A stretch of 64,000 nt of DNA from Paenibacillaceae bacterium (GCA_015057705.1 SVDU01000001.1:372001-436000), one strand, 5' to 3'; counted from the first letter of the stretch, positions 1 to 9,764 are shown. Numbers and translations are program-made. Notes: a model not told the origin generated them from the sequence alone.

Positions 1-655
1 TAAAGCCTGCAGATGCCTGATCTGCCGCAGCCTGGGCTAGAGCCAGCTTTAATCCCTCCGGATCATCGGAAAGAGCAGATAGCGTAATCCTCTTTCCATT
101 TTCCACATCATAAGAACTTAAAAAGGCAAATGTATCATTGCGGTCATTTCCCCTGATATCGGTTCCGTTCTGCTTCAGACTTAAAAGTCTTCCGTCATTT
201 CGCAGTACCTGATAATCAAAGGTGTAAAGGTAATTTTTCTGTGGATTACCGGCTTTTGCTGGTGGGATTTCCATGGTATCACTGATGAAATTGTTTCGCC
301 TGGTGTTCTGATCATTCTCTCTAACGTTACGGTTGATGAGATACTGGGAAGTGGGGGTATCAGGAATGATTACCTCCGGCACCCGGCTGTTCCAACGGTA
401 AATCAGGGCTCCGCGGTCGGTATATTTCTCACTGGTAACCGTAGTCCAGGTTTTTACTGTTACCGGACTGACGCTATTTTCTGTATTTGTTTTTACAGCT
501 TCCGTACTGCTTTCTTCTTGTGTTGCAGTATCCTGTTTTGTGGTGGATCCAGACGGCTGGGAAGGGGTCTCCCCCAACCGGGAATTCATCCTACATCCGG
601 ATGCGGTTAAGGAAAGGGCTAGGAGTATAACTGGAAGCAATGGATGTGGTTTCAT
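1..655 (-). CDS. Putative lipoprotein, DUF3298/RsiV-like (3' end outside window)
   Basis: The reading frame runs leftward from ATG 653-655 and leaves the window at base 1, so only about 218 N-terminal residues are visible. The start is a signal peptide with a hydrophobic core and a lipobox (LTASGC, Cys at about residue 21), which predicts a lipid-anchored surface protein. A Thr/Ser/Glu-rich linker follows, then a folded region with Tyr/Asn-rich beta motifs. The segment around 'ITLSALSDD' resembles the DUF3298/PdaC-RsiV type of extracellular domain. That family link is from memory and is weak. A GAGAGG ribosome site lies about 11 bases upstream of the ATG. The gene diverges from uvrA. Confidence 0.6.
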   Translation of the reverse strand, partial: MKPHPLLPVILLALSLTASGCRMNSRLGETPSQPSGSTTKQDTATQEESSTEAVKTNTENSVSPVTVKTWTTVTSEKYTDRGALIYRWNSRVPEVIIPDTPTSQYLINRNVRENDQNTRRNNFISDTMEIPPAKAGNPQKNYLYTFDYQVLRNDGRLLSLKQNGTDIRGNDRNDTFAFLSSYDVENGKRITLSALSDDPEGLKLALAQAAADQASAGF

Positions 656-792
656 ATATCTTCATTCCTCTCTTGTGGTTTATAATAATTATACCATGCT
701 TTTTTTTCGAAAGACAGTTTTACCATAATTTTATTCCAGACGAGAAAAGCATGTTGGATTCTAAGAAAAGCATTCAGAATTAAAATATTTAT

Positions 793-832
793 CGAACAAA
801 TGTTTGCAATGCGGTTCATGTTGTGCTATAAT
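793..832 (+). promoter_or_regulatory. uvrA promoter with LexA/SOS box
   Basis: TTGCAA (804-809) and TATAAT (827-832) are separated by 17 bases and form a good housekeeping promoter about 105 bases upstream of uvrA. CGAACAAATGTTTG (793-806) fits the Gram-positive LexA box (CGAAC-N4-GTTYG) and overlaps the -35 element, so LexA would block polymerase. This predicts SOS induction of uvrA. Confidence 0.75.
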
Positions 833-937
833 GGGAAAAACCGGTTGCTGAGTAACTACAGGTGCGGACTTCATATCATAAGTCCGCATTCGATTGTTGT
901 GAGATTAATAAATTTCAGGATATAACAGGAGTACAGT

Positions 938-3766
938 ATGGCAAAACAGTATATTAAGATAAGAGGTGCCAATGAGCACAACCTAAAGAACGTGAGTCTG
1001 GACATTCCCAGGAATGAGCTGGTTGTATTAACCGGTCTCAGCGGTTCCGGGAAGTCTTCCCTGGCCTTTGATACCATTTATGCTGAAGGTCAGAGGCGGT
1101 ATATGGAGTCTCTTTCCTCCTATGCGCGGCAGTTCCTTGGTCAGATGGAGAAGCCGGACGTGGAGAGCATTGAAGGTCTGTCACCGGCCATTTCCATTGA
1201 CCAGAAGTCGACCAACCGCAACCCTCGTTCCACAGTCGGTACCGTTACGGAAATTTATGATTATATGAGGCTTCTTTATGCCAGAATCGGTATCCCCCAC
1301 TGTCCAAAGTGCGGAAGAGAGATTCGCAAACAGACCATTGACCAGATGGTGGATCAGATTATGGAGCTGCCTGAGCGGACCAAGATCCAGCTGCTGGCTC
1401 CGGTTGTCCGCGGACGGAAGGGAGAACATGCCAAGGTTCTGGAGAGTGCCCGCAAGAGCGGATACGTAAGAGTCCGTGTTGACGGCAGTCTCTACGAGCT
1501 TTCAGAAGAGATCAAGCTGGACAAGAACATCAAGCACAGTATCGATGTGGTTGTGGACCGTCTGGCTATCCGTGAAGGAATCTCAAAGCGTCTTACCGAT
1601 TCCATTGAGACCGTGATGGAGCTGGCAGGCGGGTTGATGACCGTTGATGTTATTGACGGAGAGCCCATTCATTTCAGCCAGAGCTTTTCCTGCCCGGACT
1701 GCGGAATCAGCATTGATGAAGTGGAGCCAAGAAGCTTCTCCTTTAATAACCCCTTTGGAGCATGTCCGGACTGTTTCGGTCTGGGATATAAGATGGAGTT
1801 TGATGAGGATTTAATGATTCCGGATAAGAGCTTAAGTATTGATCAGGGAGCCATCACAGTGCTGGGCTGGCAGTCCTGTACGGATAAGGGAAGCTATACC
1901 CGTGCAGTCTTAGATGCTCTTGCAAGAGAATATAAGTTCAGTCTTGATACACCTTTCGAGGACTACTCACAGGAAGTTCATGACATTCTGATCCATGGAA
2001 CCAAGGGAAAAGAGATCAAGGTATACTACAAGGGACAGCGTGGAGAAGGAGTCTACGATGTAGCATTTGAAGGTCTGGTACAGAATGTTGCCAGAAGATA
2101 TCGGGAAACCTATTCCGAATCCTCCAAGGCAGAGTATGAGACATTTATGAGAATTACACCCTGTCCTGCCTGCGGTGGCAAGCGATTAAAGAAGGAATCC
2201 CTGGCTGTAACAGTAGGGAATGAGAATATATATGACGCAACAAACATGTCCATCGTCCGTTTCCGTAATTTTATGGACGAGCTGCAGCTGACTGACATGC
2301 AGCATGCAATCGGAGACCAGATCTTAAAGGAGATCAGGGCGAGAATCTCGTTCCTTATCGATGTAGGTCTGGATTACCTGTCACTGACCCGCGCTACAGG
2401 AACCCTTTCCGGTGGGGAGGCTCAGAGAATCAGACTAGCTACCCAGATTGGTTCCGGTCTGGTGGGTGTGGCATACATTTTAGATGAGCCAAGTATCGGG
2501 CTTCATCAAAGAGATAATGACAAGCTGTTGAAGACGCTTTTACATCTGAGAGATCTGGGTAACAGTGTAATTGTGGTAGAGCACGACGAGGACACCATGA
2601 TGGCTGCTGACTATATCGTGGATATTGGACCGGGAGCTGGTGAGCATGGCGGTAATGTAGTTGCTGTCGGCAATGCAAAGCAGATCATGAAGAATAAGGA
2701 CTCCGTTACCGGCGCTTATTTAAGCGGAAGAATTAAAATTCCGGTTCCAGTAGAGAGAAGACAGCCTACCGGCTATCTTACGGTAAAGGGAGCCAGAGAG
2801 AACAATTTAAAGAATATTGATGTGACATTCCCACTGGGCGTAATGACCTGTGTTACCGGTGTATCTGGTTCTGGTAAGAGTTCTTTGGTGAATGAAATCC
2901 TTTATAAGGCATTGGCTAAGAAGTTAAACCGCGCCAGGACGATTCCCGGAAAGCATAAGGAGATTTTAGGAACAGAACAGCTGGATAAGATTATTGCAAT
3001 TGACCAGTCTCCGATTGGAAGAACGCCGAGATCCAATCCTGCTACTTATACAGGTGTGTTTGATCTGATCCGTGATTTATTCTCTTCCACGGCAGATGCC
3101 AAGGCAAAGGGGTATTCCAAGGGTAGATTCAGTTTTAACGTGAAGGGCGGACGATGCGAAGCCTGCAGCGGTGACGGTATTATCAAGATCGAGATGCATT
3201 TCCTTCCTGATGTTTATGTACCATGTGAGGTTTGTAGTGGAAAGCGGTATAACCGCGAGACATTGGATGTGAAGTATAAGGGAAAGAACATCTATGATGT
3301 CTTAAACATGACGGTAGAGGAAGCGCTGAAGTTTTTTGAAAATGTTCCTACGATCGCAAGGAAGATCTCTACGCTTAATGACGTGGGATTATCCTATATC
3401 CGGCTGGGACAGCCATCGACGGAGTTGTCTGGTGGTGAAGCACAGAGAATCAAGTTGGCTACGGAGCTGAGCAAGCGGGGAACTGGCAAGACTATTTATA
3501 TTCTGGACGAGCCAACCACCGGACTTCACTTTGCAGATGTTCACAAGCTGATTGAGATCCTCAGGAAGCTGTCTGAGGGCGGCAATACAGTGGTTGTTAT
3601 TGAGCATAACTTAGACGTTATAAAGACAGCCGATTATATCATTGATATCGGTCCGGAAGGCGGAGACAAGGGCGGAACAGTTATCGCTCAGGGAACGCCG
3701 GAAGAGGTCGTGAAGTGTGCAGAGTCTTATACCGGTTACTATGTAAAGAAGTATTTGGAGCAGTAG
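938..3766 (+). CDS. uvrA: Excinuclease ABC subunit A (UvrA)
   Basis: This is the DNA damage-recognition ATPase of nucleotide excision repair, which acts in the cytoplasm as a UvrA2-UvrB complex. The protein has 942 residues, the normal length. It shows two ABC modules: a first Walker A (GLSGSGKSS, residues 33-41) and a second P-loop (GVSGSGKSS, near 644), two LSGGEAQRI signature motifs and two ILDEP Walker B motifs. Cys-X2-Cys zinc pairs are visible (CPKC, CPDC twice, CEAC, CEVC). The ATG has an AGGAG site 8 bases upstream. The gene stands alone behind an SOS-type promoter; uvrB is not adjacent in this window. Confidence 0.98.
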   Translation: MAKQYIKIRGANEHNLKNVSLDIPRNELVVLTGLSGSGKSSLAFDTIYAEGQRRYMESLSSYARQFLGQMEKPDVESIEGLSPAISIDQKSTNRNPRSTVGTVTEIYDYMRLLYARIGIPHCPKCGREIRKQTIDQMVDQIMELPERTKIQLLAPVVRGRKGEHAKVLESARKSGYVRVRVDGSLYELSEEIKLDKNIKHSIDVVVDRLAIREGISKRLTDSIETVMELAGGLMTVDVIDGEPIHFSQSFSCPDCGISIDEVEPRSFSFNNPFGACPDCFGLGYKMEFDEDLMIPDKSLSIDQGAITVLGWQSCTDKGSYTRAVLDALAREYKFSLDTPFEDYSQEVHDILIHGTKGKEIKVYYKGQRGEGVYDVAFEGLVQNVARRYRETYSESSKAEYETFMRITPCPACGGKRLKKESLAVTVGNENIYDATNMSIVRFRNFMDELQLTDMQHAIGDQILKEIRARISFLIDVGLDYLSLTRATGTLSGGEAQRIRLATQIGSGLVGVAYILDEPSIGLHQRDNDKLLKTLLHLRDLGNSVIVVEHDEDTMMAADYIVDIGPGAGEHGGNVVAVGNAKQIMKNKDSVTGAYLSGRIKIPVPVERRQPTGYLTVKGARENNLKNIDVTFPLGVMTCVTGVSGSGKSSLVNEILYKALAKKLNRARTIPGKHKEILGTEQLDKIIAIDQSPIGRTPRSNPATYTGVFDLIRDLFSSTADAKAKGYSKGRFSFNVKGGRCEACSGDGIIKIEMHFLPDVYVPCEVCSGKRYNRETLDVKYKGKNIYDVLNMTVEEALKFFENVPTIARKISTLNDVGLSYIRLGQPSTELSGGEAQRIKLATELSKRGTGKTIYILDEPTTGLHFADVHKLIEILRKLSEGGNTVVVIEHNLDVIKTADYIIDIGPEGGDKGGTVIAQGTPEEVVKCAESYTGYYVKKYLEQ

Positions 3767-3864
3767 AAGAAGATTTATGAACGGAAGATCCCGGAGATTT
3801 TCCTGCCTGATTTCTCTTGCTGTCGTCTGTATGTGAAGATGCATGTGCAGGGGGCAGTTTGGGA

Positions 3865-3895
3865 AACGGGAATTTCCGGCATTTTCCGTTTTTTC
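3865..3895 (+). terminator. Probable uvrA terminator
   Basis: A short stem (AACGGGAA paired with TTTCCGTT) with a roughly 10-base loop is followed by a run of T residues. It lies about 100 bases after the uvrA stop and before the guaA promoter. Confidence 0.55.
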
Positions 3896-3977
3896 TGTCT
3901 GATTGGTGAGAAAAACAAGCTGTCAGGAACCTTTGGTTGTAGGATTCGACATCTTTTTCGCGAAACTTAGAAAATGC

Positions 3978-4006
3978 TTGTCAAGCCATTGGAAGTAGAA
4001 TATAAT
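3978..4006 (+). promoter_or_regulatory. guaA promoter
   Basis: TTGTCA (3978-3983), a 17-base spacer and TATAAT (4001-4006) form a near-consensus promoter 48 bases upstream of the guaA start. I see no guanine riboswitch fold in the short leader. Confidence 0.7.
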
Positions 4007-4053
4007 ATTATCCAAAGTGCTATTTGTTGAAGCTTAAATTAGGAGGAATACCC

Positions 4054-5595
4054 GTGAAGAGAGAAATGATTATCGTTCTGGATTTCGGCGGACAGTACAA
4101 TCAGCTGATTGCCAGAAGAGTCAGAGAATGCAACGTTTACTGTGAGGTCCATCCACACACACTGCCCCTGGACAAGATTAAGGAAATGAACCCCAAAGGA
4201 ATCATTTTCACAGGCGGTCCAAACAGTGCCTACAAGGAAGAATCCCCTCGCTGTGAGAAAGAAATCTTTGAAATGGGAATCCCGATCCTGGGTATCTGCT
4301 ATGGCTCCCAGTTAATGGCTCATATGCTTGGCGGTAAGGTTGCCACAGCTCCTGTCAGCGAGTATGGTAAGACGGAAGTTACCACAGTAGTTGGTAGCAA
4401 AATATTAGAAGATGTTAGTCCAAAGACCATCTGCTGGATGAGTCATACGGATTATATAGAGACAGCACCAGAAGGCTTCACTGTTACCGCTCATACTCCA
4501 GTATGCCCGGTTGCGGGAATGGAATGTGAAGAGAAGGGGCTTTACGCCGTTCAGTTCCACCCGGAGGTTATGCACACACAGGAAGGAACCAAGATGCTTT
4601 CCAACTTCGTTTACAATGTGTGTAAATGTACTGGTGACTGGAAGATGGATTCTTTTGTGGAGACTTCTATTCAGTCCATTAAAGAGAAGGTTGGAGACGG
4701 AAAGGTTCTTTGTGCACTGTCCGGTGGTGTAGATTCTTCTGTGGCAGCGGTTATGCTGGCAAAGGCGGTTGGTAAACAGCTTACCTGCGTATTCGTTGAT
4801 CACGGTATGCTTCGTAAGAACGAAGGTGACGAGGTTGAGGCGGTATTTGGACCTGCTGGCTCATATGACTTAAACTTTATCAGGGTAAACGCTCAGGAAC
4901 GTTTCTATGAGAAGCTGAATGGGGTGGAAGATCCGGAGACGAAGCGGAAGATTATTGGGGAAGAGTTTATTCGTGTTTTTGAGGATGAAGCGAAGAAAAT
5001 TGGTGTAGTGGATTATTTTGTGCAGGGAACCATTTATCCGGATGTGATTGAGTCAGGTCTTGGTAAGTCAGCTGTGATCAAGTCCCATCATAATGTGGGC
5101 GGACTTCCTGAGCATGTGGATTTTAAGGAGATTATTGAGCCACTTCGTCTTCTGTTTAAGGACGAGGTTCGCAAAGCTGGTCTGGAACTTGGAATTCCGG
5201 AATATCTGGTTTATCGCCAGCCATTCCCAGGTCCGGGGCTTGGTGTAAGGATTATTGGTGCAATTACACCGGAAAAGGTTAGGATTGTACAGGAAGCAGA
5301 TGCGATTTATAGAGAAGAGATTGCTAAGGCAGGCGTGGATAAAGGACTGGGACAGTACTTTGCTGCACTTACTAATATGCGTTCGGTTGGATGCATGGGC
5401 GATGAGAGAACTTATGATTATGCAATTGCTTTGAGAGCTGTACTGACTTCAGATTTCATGACTGCGGAATCTGCAGAGCTTCCTTGGGAGGTTCTGGGAG
5501 TTGTGACAAGAAGGATTGTAAATGAAGTGAAGGGCGTGAACCGGGTGTTGTATGACTGTACGGGGAAACCGCCGGCTACGATTGAGTTTGAATAA
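4054..5595 (+). CDS. guaA: GMP synthase, glutamine-hydrolysing
   Basis: Converts XMP to GMP using ATP and glutamine, the last step of guanylate synthesis. An N-terminal class I glutamine amidotransferase has its nucleophile in GICYGSQ (Cys about 82) and the FHPEV histidine. It is followed by an ATP-pyrophosphatase domain with the SGGVDSS loop and the GMP synthase C-terminal dimer domain. I place the start at GTG 4054 because GGAGG lies 7 bases upstream; an in-frame TTG at 4024 has no ribosome site. The protein is 513 residues. The last 15 bases are the prophage attachment core, so the gene is intact after integration but has lost its native terminator to a site 58 kb away. Confidence 0.97.
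   Translation: MKREMIIVLDFGGQYNQLIARRVRECNVYCEVHPHTLPLDKIKEMNPKGIIFTGGPNSAYKEESPRCEKEIFEMGIPILGICYGSQLMAHMLGGKVATAPVSEYGKTEVTTVVGSKILEDVSPKTICWMSHTDYIETAPEGFTVTAHTPVCPVAGMECEEKGLYAVQFHPEVMHTQEGTKMLSNFVYNVCKCTGDWKMDSFVETSIQSIKEKVGDGKVLCALSGGVDSSVAAVMLAKAVGKQLTCVFVDHGMLRKNEGDEVEAVFGPAGSYDLNFIRVNAQERFYEKLNGVEDPETKRKIIGEEFIRVFEDEAKKIGVVDYFVQGTIYPDVIESGLGKSAVIKSHHNVGGLPEHVDFKEIIEPLRLLFKDEVRKAGLELGIPEYLVYRQPFPGPGLGVRIIGAITPEKVRIVQEADAIYREEIAKAGVDKGLGQYFAALTNMRSVGCMGDERTYDYAIALRAVLTSDFMTAESAELPWEVLGVVTRRIVNEVKGVNRVLYDCTGKPPATIEFE
5581..5595 (+). other. attL core (15-bp direct repeat)
   Basis: ATTGAGTTTGAATAA encodes the last four residues and stop codon of guaA. It is identical to 63691-63705, and the bases on either side differ. 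The integrase gene starts the element about 100 bases away. Confidence 0.88.
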
Positions 5596-5601
5596 CAAAC
5601 A

Positions 5602-5646
5602 GTTTCGGGAATCCCTAGTATTTACAAGGATTCCCGAACTTTTTTT
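5602..5646 (+). terminator. Phage-supplied terminator after guaA
   Basis: Stem TTCGGGAATCC (5604-5614) with GGATTCCCGAA (5628-5638), then seven T residues. It lies inside the prophage just after attL. It therefore replaces the host guaA terminator and also shields the convergent integrase gene from read-through. Confidence 0.85.
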
Positions 5647-5655
5647 ATGCCAAGT

Positions 5656-5674
5656 GACACCCAAATGACACCCT
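5656..5674. repeat. Integrase arm-type repeat, left end
   Basis: TGACACCCAAATGACACCC holds two TGACACCC copies three bases apart. A near-identical 19-mer (one mismatch) lies at 63581-63599 near the other end of the prophage. Paired repeats flanking an att core are typical of arm-binding sites for lambda-type integrases. Confidence 0.65.
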
Positions 5675-5695
5675 GAATGTCAAATGGAGATCTTT

Positions 5696-7066
5696 TTATA
5701 GGTATTGGGTAGGCATTCCCCGTTTGGAGAAACAAAGTATGGTGTCAGGTGTCAGCTCCAGATAACCTTCTTTAATAATTGTTTCATATGCTGCTTCCGG
5801 ATCAGGCTTTAGGGTTAACATTGTAGGTAGGTCTTGAAAAGAAATAATATTCTTTCTTTTTGTTTTGCAATCCCATACAATGACATCATCATTTTCATAT
5901 GCGGTAGTGATAGCAGGTAACGAAGATTTTATTTCTGTCATCAAACTGTATAGTTGTGCTTCCATGGTACCTTGACCTGAGATAAGTCCGTTTGTATTGG
6001 CACTATGGAGACCCCGGGCAACTTCTTTATCTTTACCTGGGTATAGGTGTCCATAAGTATCCAACGTGACAGATACGTCCTTGTGACCTACACGTTTTGA
6101 TATAACAATAATATTAAATCCCATTTCTATTAGAAGGCTGACATGACTATGCCGTAGATCATGCACCCTTATTACGTTCAGGTCAGCGGATGCTGCAGCT
6201 GCCTTAATTTCCTTACGGAGATATGAACCGGTGAACATGAAGAGCCGGTCTGTTGGTTTTAGCCCATACAATTTACCAGCATATTCCATAACCTCGTCAT
6301 ATAGAAATTCTGGAATAGGAATGCATCGCACACTATAATATTTTGGTGCTTTAATGATCTGCTCACCTCTCACAATCTGAAAGTTCTTTTTAATATCTAA
6401 CTGGTGATCTGGTAAAAAGTCAGCAAGCGTCAGTGCAAGTAATTCCCCTTCTCTAATTCCACTCCAGTAAAGGATATCAAAAGCAATTCTGGCCGGAGTC
6501 TTTACAACATGAGTTCTAAAAAGCTTATATTCATCCAGTGTCCATATTTGCATTGCATCAGCTGTAGATGATCCCATGCTGCCAGCTAGCTGAGCCACAT
6601 TGTTTGGCAGTCCATAATAGCGCCGGCCGTAATTTAACATAGCGGAGAGTTCGTTGTTTATGGTACGGAGATATGTATCTGAGTAACCATATTCTTCATC
6701 GTATTCTTCATAGCCTTTTTGGCGAACCCAGGTCTGCCAGTTAAGCACATCAATAGGCATAATCTGATTTATAGGTGTTTTCTTAAAAAAAGGAGCTAAT
6801 TTTGTTTCAATCATATTTTCTTTTCTTACTGCCGTCGTTACTTCTATTTTTTCATTCTGAACTAAATCATCCATATATTTAATAATAAAAGCATCAAAAG
6901 GAATATCTGAAGATTTAATGAACTGGGATTTAAATGTAGATTCCCACGCATCTGCATCCTTTTTTCGTTCAAAGCCACGCTTGGTTTTTTGCTTTTTTTC
7001 GCCGGCGGCGTTCTTGTACTTGAATTTAACGGTCCATGTACCATTTTCTTCTTTATATGCTGGCAT
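5696..7066 (-). CDS. int: Prophage integrase, tyrosine recombinase
   Basis: Integrates and excises the phage at guaA. The N-terminus (residues 1-45) looks like an AP2-type arm-binding domain, followed by a SAM-like core-binding domain (about 55-155) and the catalytic domain. Catalytic residues are visible: Arg205 (SGIREGE), His302 and Arg305 (HDLRH), His328 (VGHKD) and Tyr338 (DTYGHLYP). At 456 residues it is longer than the usual roughly 390. About 110 residues follow the catalytic tyrosine and I do not recognise that extension. The ATG overlaps the stop of the upstream gene by one base and is preceded by GGAGAGG, so the two are co-transcribed and probably translationally coupled. Confidence 0.95.
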   Translation of the reverse strand: MPAYKEENGTWTVKFKYKNAAGEKKQKTKRGFERKKDADAWESTFKSQFIKSSDIPFDAFIIKYMDDLVQNEKIEVTTAVRKENMIETKLAPFFKKTPINQIMPIDVLNWQTWVRQKGYEEYDEEYGYSDTYLRTINNELSAMLNYGRRYYGLPNNVAQLAGSMGSSTADAMQIWTLDEYKLFRTHVVKTPARIAFDILYWSGIREGELLALTLADFLPDHQLDIKKNFQIVRGEQIIKAPKYYSVRCIPIPEFLYDEVMEYAGKLYGLKPTDRLFMFTGSYLRKEIKAAAASADLNVIRVHDLRHSHVSLLIEMGFNIIVISKRVGHKDVSVTLDTYGHLYPGKDKEVARGLHSANTNGLISGQGTMEAQLYSLMTEIKSSLPAITTAYENDDVIVWDCKTKRKNIISFQDLPTMLTLKPDPEAAYETIIKEGYLELTPDTILCFSKRGMPTQYL

Positions 7067-8148
7067 TATTCCTCTCCATTGTCAGTTGATTTTTCTATTT
7101 CTAAGGCTATTTCTTCTATTTTTAGAGTAGGCGTTTCCGGTATTCTATACTCCTCACCGTTAATGCTACCATGAAGGTTATGCTGAAGATAATTTAAAGT
7201 TTGAATTCCAGCCTGGTTAATCATTTTTCTGTAAACTTCATTTTCCGGATCAACAGACAGAATTTTTGCAGCATCATTGATAATCTGGGATGTAATTTTC
7301 ATTTCATTTTGGGAAAGTTCTTTTTCTTTGAGTTTCGTACTAATCTGTCGTTCTTTTGCCATCTGACATTCTTTGATTATCAAAAAAATAAAACCTGCTA
7401 TTGCAGACGCTGCAGGAAGAGCGGTTGAAAGAAACAGTTCAAAAGAACCAGTTGTTAAACGCCTTATAAAATAATTAGGAGAAGCATTGTCATCTTCAAG
7501 ATCATTGGGTTCTTTTTTTAGAACAGAAGACAGTAGCTCTATGATTTCATGCAGACGGTGAAGGTCCTCATCAAGATATAATAAATTTTCATATTGTGAA
7601 TATGTACGTATTCTGAGGTTATGCAATGCTTCCTTATCAATAGCAATATTAGAGGGAAGAGGAGTTAATGTGTCATCTTCACATATTTCAAGAGATTTAA
7701 CTGTTGCTTGTAGATACATATATACTGATGTTGCCTTTCTAAACGCTCCCTCAACAGATATGTTTTGCTTCATAGAATATGTAGGCTCTGAATACGGATC
7801 AGTAATTTTAAAAAATGCATTTGGAGAATTATTCGTTTTTTTGTTATCATAAAGGCTATTAAAATCTATCGTATCCTCTTGCGTTTTTGTAGTTTTTTCT
7901 TTTTTGGGGGAGGTTATCTTATTATATTGCTTTAATGCTGTAAGCAACTCTTTTGACCAGTATTTTGCTAAAGATGATTTGAGATCTTTGCGTACGGCAT
8001 TAAGATTTTTTTGACATTCCGTTAATACTAATAAAATATCTTCATCAAAAAATGACTTCTCATAATAATCTACAGTATCACTCATATCAAGTTCATGGCA
8101 TGTTAATAGAATTCTTTCCAACTCTCTCTTTATATCACTTATCTGCAT
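7066..8148 (-). CDS. Unknown single-span membrane protein upstream of integrase
   Basis: I do not recognise this 360-residue protein. It is mostly charged and helical. One hydrophobic stretch (about residues 236-256, with SAIAGFIFLII) is a likely membrane span, followed by a coiled-coil-like Lys/Glu-rich segment. The ATG has a GGGGG-type ribosome site. It shares an operon with the integrase and sits in the lysogeny arm, so it should be expressed in the lysogen. That position is often used by superinfection-exclusion or abortive-infection genes, but nothing in the sequence proves that role. Confidence 0.6.
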   Translation of the reverse strand: MQISDIKRELERILLTCHELDMSDTVDYYEKSFFDEDILLVLTECQKNLNAVRKDLKSSLAKYWSKELLTALKQYNKITSPKKEKTTKTQEDTIDFNSLYDNKKTNNSPNAFFKITDPYSEPTYSMKQNISVEGAFRKATSVYMYLQATVKSLEICEDDTLTPLPSNIAIDKEALHNLRIRTYSQYENLLYLDEDLHRLHEIIELLSSVLKKEPNDLEDDNASPNYFIRRLTTGSFELFLSTALPAASAIAGFIFLIIKECQMAKERQISTKLKEKELSQNEMKITSQIINDAAKILSVDPENEVYRKMINQAGIQTLNYLQHNLHGSINGEEYRIPETPTLKIEEIALEIEKSTDNGEE

Positions 8149-8172
8149 GGTATCCCCCTGGTAATTAGTATT

Positions 8173-8201
8173 TTAAAAGAGGGCAGCCTAAGCCACCCTT
8201 T
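8173..8201 (-). terminator. Hairpin between repressor and membrane-protein genes
   Basis: AAAAGAGGG and CCCTTTT arms form a stem ending in T or A runs on both strands. It lies in the 140-base gap after the 8289-8936 repressor and could end its leftward transcript. Confidence 0.4.
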
Positions 8202-8288
8202 TAGTCTATTTAATTTATCAATATTCTATTTTTAAATTGTTCTTATTTTATATACGGTCAACTTTATTGTGTCAGCTTAGGTACCACT

Positions 8289-8936
8289 CTAAGCTAAGGA
8301 TTTTCCCTGTTTAGTTGCAGATTGTTCATTCTCTTGTTTTATCATATTTTCCATTTGAACTAGTATTGATCGCTGATTACTTCTTGATAGTTCACGAAAA
8401 TACGATAACAAATCTGTTTCATCAATGGATAGATCATTATTATTACCTATCTGTTTAACTGTATTTCTTTCTTTACCAGTCAATAGATACTCTAGGCTGA
8501 TATCCAAAAATTCGCAAATTGGTAAAAGTACTTCACTCGAAGGATTTCTATTTCCTTGTTTCCAACCATGCACAGTACTGGTTGCAGTTCCTAAAAAATC
8601 AGCAAGATCTTTCTGGCGTTTTCCTTGTTCATTCAGTAAAACATGCACTCGTTTACCAATACACTGATAAAGATCGATTTCATCTTTAGATAATGAAGTT
8701 GATATTTTTTCTGGTTGAATTTTAGGTTTGATAATTAATTCTTCACTAGATAATAAGTATTCTGGAGAAACCTCCAAAATGTTACAAATTTGAAGAATAT
8801 ACTTTGCTGGGGGATCAGTGTTTCGTTTATGCCAATTAGATATTTGACTGTACGTAACATTTAATTCTTTTTGTAAATCAGATGCACGTATTTTTTTTTC
8901 CTCCATTATGTAAAAAATACGTTCTATTATGGACAT
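8289..8936 (-). CDS. Phage repressor with two tandem HTH_XRE domains
   Basis: The 215-residue protein has two complete Cro/C1-type helix-turn-helix domains: residues about 4-60 (SYSQISNW-type recognition region) and 86-145 (LADFLGTATSTVHGWKQGNR). A short C-terminal tail follows. The tail, about 50 residues starting at LSIDETDLL, is nearly identical to that of the neighbouring repressor. It has no LexA-like S24 protease domain, so induction by RecA-driven self-cleavage is unlikely. AATGGAGG precedes the ATG. It was probably formed or extended by a local duplication with the 8999-9379 gene. Confidence 0.85.
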   Translation of the reverse strand: MSIIERIFYIMEEKKIRASDLQKELNVTYSQISNWHKRNTDPPAKYILQICNILEVSPEYLLSSEELIIKPKIQPEKISTSLSKDEIDLYQCIGKRVHVLLNEQGKRQKDLADFLGTATSTVHGWKQGNRNPSSEVLLPICEFLDISLEYLLTGKERNTVKQIGNNNDLSIDETDLLSYFRELSRSNQRSILVQMENMIKQENEQSATKQGKSLA

Positions 8937-8998
8937 ATTAAAACCTCCATTAAATACAATAAGGGCGCCAACTTAATAACGGCAGCTTAGGTACCACT

Positions 8999-9379
8999 CT
9001 AAGCTAAGTATTTTCCCTGTTTAGTTGCAGATTGTTCTTTTTCTTGATTTATCATATTTTCCATTTGAACTAGTATTGATCGCTGATTACTTCTTGGTAG
9101 TTCACGAAAATAAGATAACAGATCAGCCTCATCCGTGGATAGATCAGCATTATCTCCTATCTGTACAACTGTATTCTCTTCTTTACCAAGGAGTAAATAA
9201 TCTGTACTGACTCCAAAATATTGCGCAAATTTAATTACTGCATCAGTGGATGGTTTTGCCTTACGCTTTTTCCATTCTGAAATTGAACTTTTAGAAAGTT
9301 CTAATTCAGTCAATATGTCACTTGCCGTTTTATTACTATTATCAACTAAATAAAGTATTCGTTCTATTATGTCAGACAT
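8999..9379 (-). CDS. Phage repressor, single HTH_XRE domain (C1-like)
   Basis: 126 residues from ATG 9377-9379, chosen because AGGAGGG lies 6 bases upstream; a longer frame to 9424 runs into the operator and lacks a ribosome site. The HTH lies at residues about 18-62 (TELELSKSSISEWKKRK). The tail is shared with the 8289-8936 repressor. The gene starts next to two operator-like palindromes and faces away from the rightward promoter, the standard C1 position. It is probably the primary lysogeny repressor. Confidence 0.85.
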   Translation of the reverse strand: MSDIIERILYLVDNSNKTASDILTELELSKSSISEWKKRKAKPSTDAVIKFAQYFGVSTDYLLLGKEENTVVQIGDNADLSTDEADLLSYFRELPRSNQRSILVQMENMINQEKEQSATKQGKYLA

Positions 9380-9395
9380 AATAACCCTCCTGTCA

Positions 9396-9409
9396 TTAGA
9401 AAATTCTAA
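9396..9409. promoter_or_regulatory. Operator palindrome OR-like 1
   Basis: TTAGAAAATTCTAA is a perfect 14-base palindrome between the repressor ribosome site and the rightward promoter. It differs by one base from the palindrome at 9426-9439. Confidence 0.75.
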
Positions 9410-9417
9410 AATAACCA

Positions 9418-9446
9418 TTGACAAATTAGAAAGTTCTAATTATAAT
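9418..9446 (+). promoter_or_regulatory. Rightward early (lytic) promoter with embedded operator
   Basis: TTGACA (9418-9423), 17 bases, TATAAT (9441-9446) is a perfect consensus promoter. The spacer holds the operator TTAGAAAGTTCTAA (9426-9439), so a repressor dimer bound there would occlude polymerase. It drives the early genes starting at 9765. Confidence 0.85.
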
Positions 9447-9764
9447 TACAAATGTAAAGTGAATTTGTAGTTTCGGATACAACAAATGCCGGGCCACTAA
9501 CCCGGAACTCTCCAACATTATGCAACCGAGGTAGACAAGCCCTCAAAAGATTATCATTCATACCTGTGAGCCTTATTCCCCCATGAGAAGCAATAGACAC
9601 GCAAGACTGATAGCGGTTGCAGTATTAAACTTTGGATTTAGGTATCGCCAAATACCTGTTTTAACTAATCCTCTTGTATGTGTTGTAGTAGCCAAACTAC
9701 AAATTTATTTTACCTTACAACCTAACAAATGTAAAGGAAGTTTGCAGGAAGGAGGCGAAATTGA
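9447..9764 (+). other. 318-base leader without a convincing gene
   Basis: This is the untranslated leader between the early promoter and the Cro-like gene. It contains a GC-rich hairpin (CCGGG...CCCGG, about 9491-9507) and no ribosome site in front of any ATG until 9750. A 72-codon open frame from 9583 has no ribosome site and overlaps the next gene, so I do not call it. Confidence 0.5.

Noticed and set aside
3896-4053. Guanine riboswitch in the guaA leader
   Set aside because: The leader between promoter and start is under 50 bases and lacks the conserved aptamer core.
4405-4803. 132-codon minus-strand frame inside guaA
   Set aside because: Lies entirely within a confidently identified gene, with no ribosome site; a shadow of guaA codon use.
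8987-9010. Transposon insertion explaining the repeated repressor tails
   Set aside because: No transposase or terminal inverted repeats; a local tandem duplication is simpler.
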